The notes beneath the pieces are model-generated. The model saw only the letters and a list, made by a program, of their open reading frames with translations. It ran no database searches and was not told where the DNA came from. This document shows positions 6,103-9,574 of a stretch of 9,574 nucleotides of DNA, piece by piece (position 1 is the stretch's first letter; every line of letters begins with the position of its first letter). The stretch is from Desulfobacterales bacterium (GTDB lineage: Bacteria; Desulfobacterota; Desulfobacteria; Desulfobacterales; Desulfosalsimonadaceae), in the NCBI GenBank assembly GCA_007135795.1, contig SLIE01000365.1, positions 1 through 9,574 of the forward strand, in the 5' to 3' direction. Position numbers and translations under genes: made by a program.

Positions 6103-7320
6103 CTATGACATTAGTTGAGCCGGGACAACTGACCCGGCGGCAAGTACGGTTTGACCTTCTGGTATGGTAACGATGGCGTCAGCTTCAGCCATGGCATGCA
6201 ACCGACTTTCGTTACGAAGGGAGCAAAACGTTGGAAGCTCATGGTTCATTTCAATCTTTCCAAAAATGAATTGGGTCCAATTGGCGTGTGAACCACGTAA
6301 ATCAGCGCTTAAACGAACCATGATTTCAGGCAGCCCCGGCTGATAATGCCCCGCAAGCCGCATAAGCCCAGGCATTGCAATTTGAAGGAACCCCATCAAG
6401 TTGGAAGGAGGCCCCCCCGGAAGGACGAATACAGGTTTACCCAAAAGCAGCCCAAAGCCGACGGCTTTTCCGGGACCGATACGGATACGGTGAAATATCT
6501 CCTCCCATCCCAACTGCGCCAAAATTTGGGCCACCATGTCCCGGTCGCTGGTCCATGCCCCACCACTGGTAATAATGGCATCGACATCATCCAGCACCGC
6601 CGTTAATATTTCAAAAATCTCCCCCGGGTCATCCTTAACAATGGCCATACGGACATCCATCTTGTATCTGCGGCACCAGGCGCCAAGCGCTGTGATATTG
6701 CTGGCATAGAGTTTCCCCTCAGGGAGCGGTTGTCCAGGTGCTACAATTTCATCACCAGTTGCGATTATGGCCACGGATGGAGAGCGAAAGACCTCCACCC
6801 GGCTATGCCCGGCCGCTGCCATCAAACCGACCATGCCTGGTGTGAGGCGGCGACCTGGCTTAATAAGGCTTTTGCCGCTCATCACATCAGAGCCCCGCAA
6901 AAGGATATTTCGTCCGGGCGCAGCATCGATTTCAAACAACACATGCTCTGTTTCAGGCGATGCAAACTCCGATGAGACCACCGCATTTGCCCCAGTTGGA
7001 ACCTTCGCCCCTGTAAGAACCTGGACAGTGGTCCCGTCTTCAACCCTTAAGTCCTGTCGTCCGCCAGCTGCCGCACACCCCACAAGCTTCAAACGAACCG
7101 GTTTTAAAGGTGATGCTATCGCCACATCCTTTGATATAACCGCATAACCGTCTTTCATAGAAGCATCGACGGAAGGCGAATCTATTTTGGCAAACAACTC
7201 GGAAGCTGCAACCCGATCCACGGCGTCAGCCAAGTCTATTACTTCGGTACCAAGCGAGGATACACGATCTAATGTCAGTTCCAGGGCTTCGTGCAGTCCG
7301 ATCGCCAAATGTTTTTCCAT
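6103..7320 (-). CDS. moeA: Molybdopterin molybdenumtransferase MoeA, variant active-site motif
   Basis: MoeA inserts molybdate (or tungstate) into adenylylated molybdopterin. The 405 residues cover the family's four domains. The N-terminal segment holds DASMKDGYAV (52-61, equivalent to the usual DxSxMDGYA). GTTVQVLTGAKVPTGANAVV (96-115) is typical. The MoaB/MogA-like domain starts around 180 with VAIIATGDEIV (183-193) and contains TSGGAWTSDRDMV (251-263), GPGKAVGFG (282-290) and FVLPGGPPSN (298-307). A C-terminal beta domain follows. The GGVSxGxxD motif of standard MoeA is changed: Trp256 and Ser258 replace the Ser and Gly, while the Asp residues remain. PGGPPSN replaces the more common PGNPVS. 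The gene would still be called MoeA, but specialisation, for example for tungsten, is conceivable. It starts 45 bases after the upstream gene, with GGGAA ahead of its ATG, and precedes moaA by 26 bases. Confidence 0.92.
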   Translation of the reverse strand: MEKHLAIGLHEALELTLDRVSSLGTEVIDLADAVDRVAASELFAKIDSPSVDASMKDGYAVISKDVAIASPLKPVRLKLVGCAAAGGRQDLRVEDGTTVQVLTGAKVPTGANAVVSSEFASPETEHVLFEIDAAPGRNILLRGSDVMSGKSLIKPGRRLTPGMVGLMAAAGHSRVEVFRSPSVAIIATGDEIVAPGQPLPEGKLYASNITALGAWCRRYKMDVRMAIVKDDPGEIFEILTAVLDDVDAIITSGGAWTSDRDMVAQILAQLGWEEIFHRIRIGPGKAVGFGLLLGKPVFVLPGGPPSNLMGFLQIAMPGLMRLAGHYQPGLPEIMVRLSADLRGSHANWTQFIFGKIEMNHELPTFCSLRNESRLHAMAEADAIVTIPEGQTVLAAGSVVPAQLMS

Positions 7321-7365
7321 TAGAATTTCCCATTTTGCATATTTGTGACAATTAGCGTTCTGTTC

Positions 7366-8394
7366 CTATTTTCCAAATGGACAGCAGGGATAAACACAAG
7401 CCTTGCATTTAATACACAAACCACCATGACCAAATGCAGCAATCTCGGCACGGGTAATCCGCTCACCCGCCAGTACCCGGGGATAAACGAGATCAAAGAT
7501 AGTTGTCTGGGCAAACAACCCGCAAGCGGGAATGCCTAAAACGGGAAGATTTCTTAAATAGGAAATCATGAACATGGCGCCTGGCAATACAGCGGATCCG
7601 TATACCATGTCGGTTGCGCCAGCTGCCTTCAATGCGAAACGCGTCCGGTCATCAGGATCCACAGACATACCGCCGGTTGTGACAATAACATTGGCACCTG
7701 CATCTATAAGACGATTGGCCGCATCGGCTATCATTTGATCATCATCGGGCAGAAAAATCACCTCGAGCACACTCCCGCCAAGTGCTTTGACTTTTTTACG
7801 GATAATCGGCTCGAACTTGTCTTCGATGCGTCCATAATAGACCTCGCTTCCCGTAATAAGGACTCCGACTATCGCCTGCTGAATCGGCAACACACGCAGC
7901 ACACCGGCTTCCGAACGACGGGCCGCCGCAACAGCTGCATCGACGCGCTGTCGGGGAATCAAAAGTGGGATAGCGCGCGTCCCGGCAATTTGTTCACCTT
8001 TTTTCACAATGGAATTCGTGTGCTGTGTCGCACACATGACATCACCGAAAAGGTTGAAACGCATAAGGGTTTCCACGTCGACCTTCAACAGGCCGTCCTG
8101 GGTTGCCCTCAAAGAAACCTTGCCTTCCCGGGGCTCACCTTCCCAACCAACGCCCGGACCACAAAGTGCATTTGCGATTGCCTTTGCGGCTTCATCTTCG
8201 TGCATCTCGTCTTTTTCAGGTGTCAGAATATATAAGTGGTCTTTTCCCAGACGACGAAGATGATCTAAATCACGACATGTCAAAACGTGCCCCTTGTGGA
8301 AAGCAGGACCCTTGTATTTGCCAGGGATAATTTCCGTAATATCATGGGCCAGCGGATATCCAACCGCTTCCTCAATTTTAACAATTTGAATCAT
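7366..8394 (-). CDS. Molybdopterin-binding protein with MoaB/MogA-type domain and cysteine-rich C-terminal tail
   Basis: The 342-residue protein belongs to a MoeA/MogA-related family found in anaerobes. The N-terminal part (1-60) includes VGYPLAHDITEIIPGKYKG (11-29), in which family members share a His-Asp-Ile-Thr stretch. The middle (about 90-165) is a small beta-rich region. Residues about 172-315 form a MoaB/MogA-like fold with GVLITGSEVYYGRIED (177-192), the molybdopterin-binding loop VIVTTGGMSVDPDD (236-249) and VLGIPACG (285-292). The tail GLCIKCKACVYPCCPFGK holds Cys327, 330, 333, 337 and 338 and could bind an iron-sulfur cluster or zinc. It probably acts in adenylylation of, metal insertion into, or carriage of the cofactor, beside the separate MoeA. 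AGGAGG lies 9 bases before the ATG. Exact biochemical role is unknown. Confidence 0.85.
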   Translation of the reverse strand: MIQIVKIEEAVGYPLAHDITEIIPGKYKGPAFHKGHVLTCRDLDHLRRLGKDHLYILTPEKDEMHEDEAAKAIANALCGPGVGWEGEPREGKVSLRATQDGLLKVDVETLMRFNLFGDVMCATQHTNSIVKKGEQIAGTRAIPLLIPRQRVDAAVAAARRSEAGVLRVLPIQQAIVGVLITGSEVYYGRIEDKFEPIIRKKVKALGGSVLEVIFLPDDDQMIADAANRLIDAGANVIVTTGGMSVDPDDRTRFALKAAGATDMVYGSAVLPGAMFMISYLRNLPVLGIPACGLFAQTTIFDLVYPRVLAGERITRAEIAAFGHGGLCIKCKACVYPCCPFGK

Positions 8395-8403
8395 TGTTTA
8401 GTA

Positions 8404-8409
8404 CCTCCT
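8404..8409 (-). promoter_or_regulatory. Strong ribosome binding site of the molybdopterin-binding protein gene
   Basis: On the - strand this is a full AGGAGG, 9 bases before the ATG at 8394 and within the 29-base gap after fmdE. It is the best Shine-Dalgarno match in the operon, suggesting this protein is made at a relatively high level. Confidence 0.7.
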
Positions 8410-8423
8410 GTAAGGCCTGCAGC

Positions 8424-9029
8424 CTATTCCACGCTGGCATCGGTGCAGATCGGAAAAAAATATGCCTCACCGGCACACGGCCGGCAGAGGGTCTCTTCAT
8501 CAAGTTGCGCTTCCTTGCCATCCCGAACCATTTGCCCACATCGGCTGCACACAGCGTGCCGCCGGGGGGGACCGGGCATATCCCATTCGGGAAGGTCGAT
8601 CATTACCTCCTGAACATCAAACAGCAATTCATCAGGCATGTTTTTATATCCTTTGAGTTGCTGCTGTTGCGGGACCGCCTCGCCTGGGGCGTAATTTTTT
8701 GCAAGATCCCGCGACGTCTCCGTGGAGACAATCCGAAAAGCCGATCGTGTATCCAAATTTAAAAAAGTGGCCGCATTGATACCAAAATCCTTGAATTTGA
8801 GTGTCCGTTTTCCCAGACGGCACCCAGTGACACTTTCAATGGCATCGCTCGCACAACGGTCAATTTCAATATACACGATAAGTTTTTTGCGAAACTCGGT
8901 CAATTTGGGATCGTCAATGCCGACAAGCCGACAACCGAGCATGGCCATCCGTACGCCGATGACCTGGCCGGCACACAAATGGCCATGTCGTAAAACGGAT
9001 TCTTCTAATAAACTATCAAATGATTTCAT
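8424..9029 (-). CDS. FmdE-family protein with C-terminal zinc ribbon
   Basis: Numbered from this ATG, the 201 residues begin with an FmdE domain (PF02663 type). It contains RHGHLCAGQVIGVRMAMLG (14-32), whose His15, His17 and Cys19 are likely metal ligands, and DRCASDAIESVTGCRLGKRT (57-76), with Cys59 and Cys70. A linker with a Gln run (121-124) leads to a zinc ribbon, CSRCG (161-165) and CRPC (182-185). FmdE was named from methanogen molybdenum formylmethanofuran dehydrogenase operons, but bacterial members occur without that enzyme and have no established reaction. The location here, between a ModE-like regulator and cofactor genes, suggests a part in delivering metal or cofactor to a Mo/W enzyme, which is inference. 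The frame is open to an ATG at 9149, but that would overlap modE by 56 bases. The ATG at 9029 has AGGG ahead of it and starts right at the domain. Confidence 0.85.
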   Translation of the reverse strand: MKSFDSLLEESVLRHGHLCAGQVIGVRMAMLGCRLVGIDDPKLTEFRKKLIVYIEIDRCASDAIESVTGCRLGKRTLKFKDFGINAATFLNLDTRSAFRIVSTETSRDLAKNYAPGEAVPQQQQLKGYKNMPDELLFDVQEVMIDLPEWDMPGPPRRHAVCSRCGQMVRDGKEAQLDEETLCRPCAGEAYFFPICTDASVE

Positions 9030-9042
9030 GATGTCGCCCTGC

Positions 9043-9059
9043 TTTATATGATATATAAA
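9043..9059. promoter_or_regulatory. AT-rich palindrome TTTATAT-N3-ATATAAA ahead of fmdE (candidate ModE-type operator)
   Basis: Perfect 7-base arms with a 3-base centre lie 13 bases upstream of the fmdE start and just after modE. On the - strand it reads CGTTTATATATC then ATATAAAGC, which loosely resembles the CGTTATAT...ATAACG form of E. coli ModE sites. The spacing is different, so the match is suggestive only. Confidence 0.4.
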
Positions 9060-9060
9060 C

Positions 9061-9081
9061 GAATGGCGCTTTTTGCCACTC
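9061..9081 (-). terminator. Hairpin in the modE-fmdE gap (possible attenuator)
   Basis: On the - strand GAGTGGC and GCCATTC pair over 7 bp, including one G-T pair, around a 7-base loop. It begins 12 bases after the modE stop. There is no T run behind it, so it may be a weak attenuator or RNA-processing site that lowers downstream expression relative to modE. Confidence 0.35.
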
Positions 9082-9093
9082 GCCCCTAAAAAA

Positions 9094-9447
9094 TTAGCCG
9101 AAAAACTCTTGAAAACGGGTATCCATTTCTTTTTGAAGACTATCGGCAAGCTTTGTGTAGAAGGCCATCAATTCATGGGCTTCTGCCGTCAGATTCGCAC
9201 CGCCCTGATCTTTCCCCCCGCGGAAAGCCATGACCATTGAGCGCCCGAGTATGCTCTCCATCTCACGAATAGCACCTCTCATTTTCCGATAAGCGATACC
9301 CGTTTCCAGCGAGGCCTGCTTAATTGAACCATGCCGATCAATCGCTTCCAGCATAGCCATCCTGCCCTCCCCTATAACGGGGTGACCATTTACCTCCAAC
9401 CAGAGCTTGGAACGAAGTTGCCATGTATTTTGATTTTCAGTACGCAT
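9094..9447 (-). CDS. ModE-like regulator: winged helix-turn-helix domain only, no molybdate-binding domains
   Basis: The 117 residues match the N-terminal DNA-binding domain of ModE. LRSKLWLEVNGHPVIGEGRM (11-30) carries the LWLExxGxPVIGxGR signature. The helix-turn-helix follows at about 38-62 (HGSIKQASLETGIAYRKMR). FRGGKDQGGANLT (75-87) is the conserved wing, ahead of the closing dimerisation helix. Full ModE has two further Mop domains that bind molybdate, and these are missing. The stop at 9094 is genuine, and what follows is a hairpin and the fmdE leader, not a frameshifted remainder. Such short ModE-like proteins are common in anaerobes. They may sense the cofactor through a partner or act constitutively. 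It is first in the Mo cofactor operon, has a promoter with a palindrome upstream, and is the obvious candidate to control it. The ribosome binding site is weak (AAGAG, about 12 bases from the ATG). Confidence 0.88.
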   Translation of the reverse strand: MRTENQNTWQLRSKLWLEVNGHPVIGEGRMAMLEAIDRHGSIKQASLETGIAYRKMRGAIREMESILGRSMVMAFRGGKDQGGANLTAEAHELMAFYTKLADSLQKEMDTRFQEFFG

Positions 9448-9523
9448 AGTAAAAATGACTCTTTCAAATACTCCAGTTATGGAAATTTTTCAGATATTGT
9501 TGTTTTCTGAATTTTTTTATGTT

Positions 9524-9551
9524 ATATTACATGTAATTTTTATCATGTCAA
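9524..9551 (-). promoter_or_regulatory. Sigma70-type promoter of the modE-fmdE-moeA-moaA-mobA operon
   Basis: On the - strand, TTGACA (9551-9546) and TAATAT (9529-9524) are 16 bases apart, in strongly AT-rich DNA. The start point would be near 9516, giving a leader of about 70 bases before modE. No Moco-riboswitch-like structure is evident in that leader. Confidence 0.6.
9526..9537. promoter_or_regulatory. Palindrome ATTACATGTAAT overlapping the operon promoter (candidate operator)
   Basis: This perfect 12-base palindrome covers part of the -10 element and the spacer of the modE promoter, where a bound protein would block RNA polymerase. The flanking + strand GTTATAT resembles a ModE half-site. 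Autoregulation by the adjacent ModE-like protein is plausible but unproven. Confidence 0.45.
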
Positions 9552-9574
9552 TCATTATTTTGATTTTGGCCATA

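Noticed and set aside
9030..9149. 40-residue N-terminal extension of the FmdE-family protein from an upstream ATG
   Set aside because: It would overlap the modE coding region by 56 bases and is basic and unlike the family. The ATG at 9029 has its own ribosome binding site and begins at the domain.
9448..9516. Moco riboswitch in the operon leader
   Set aside because: The leader is about 70 bases, AT-rich and lacks obvious stable stems. Known Moco-RNA elements are longer and more structured.
1..9574. CRISPR array, insertion sequence, prophage or integron features
   Set aside because: No regularly spaced direct repeats, transposase or integrase frames, or terminal inverted repeats were seen.

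Overview
The window carries three gene blocks. They look like a chromosomal stretch from an anaerobic, respiratory bacterium, most likely a deltaproteobacterial sulfate reducer (Desulfobacterota) or a relative. That placement is inference. It rests on the gene mix: a CoA-transferase/GNAT fusion, an FmdE-family protein, a molybdopterin-binding protein with a cysteine-rich tail, and a ModE-like regulator without metal-binding domains. There is no rRNA, tRNA, CRISPR array or insertion sequence.

Left block (1-2578). The C-terminal effector domain of an IclR-family regulator enters from the left edge on the + strand. It converges on a large - strand gene for an acetyl-CoA hydrolase/transferase fused to a C-terminal GNAT acetyltransferase domain. 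A perfect inverted repeat lies between the two gene ends.

Middle block (2579-4434). A non-coding stretch of about 640 bases separates the CoA-transferase gene from a divergent universal-stress-protein gene. It holds three perfect stem-loops in a row, a 14-base perfect palindrome and a good sigma70-type promoter. After the usp gene, a + strand mobB gene (GTPase of molybdopterin dinucleotide synthesis) ends 11 bases from the end of the opposing operon.

Right block (9447-4446, - strand). This is a compact molybdenum/tungsten cofactor operon, in transcription order: single-domain ModE-like regulator, FmdE-family zinc-ribbon protein, MoaB/MogA-type molybdopterin-binding protein with a five-cysteine tail, MoeA, MoaA and MobA. 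MoaA makes the first pterin intermediate from GTP. The MogA/MoeA-type proteins handle adenylylation and metal insertion. MobA, probably helped by MobB, adds GMP to give the bis-MGD cofactor of formate dehydrogenases and related oxidoreductases. moaC, moaD, moaE and moeB are not here and must lie elsewhere. The modE gene has a recognisable promoter at the right edge with a palindrome over the -10 region, and a second AT-rich palindrome precedes fmdE. Both are candidate regulator-binding sites.

No entirely unknown system is evident. The points most worth following are the bare ModE with its candidate operators, the variant MoeA beside a cysteine-tailed molybdopterin-binding protein and FmdE, the CoA-transferase/GNAT fusion, and the cluster of stem-loops in the long intergenic region.
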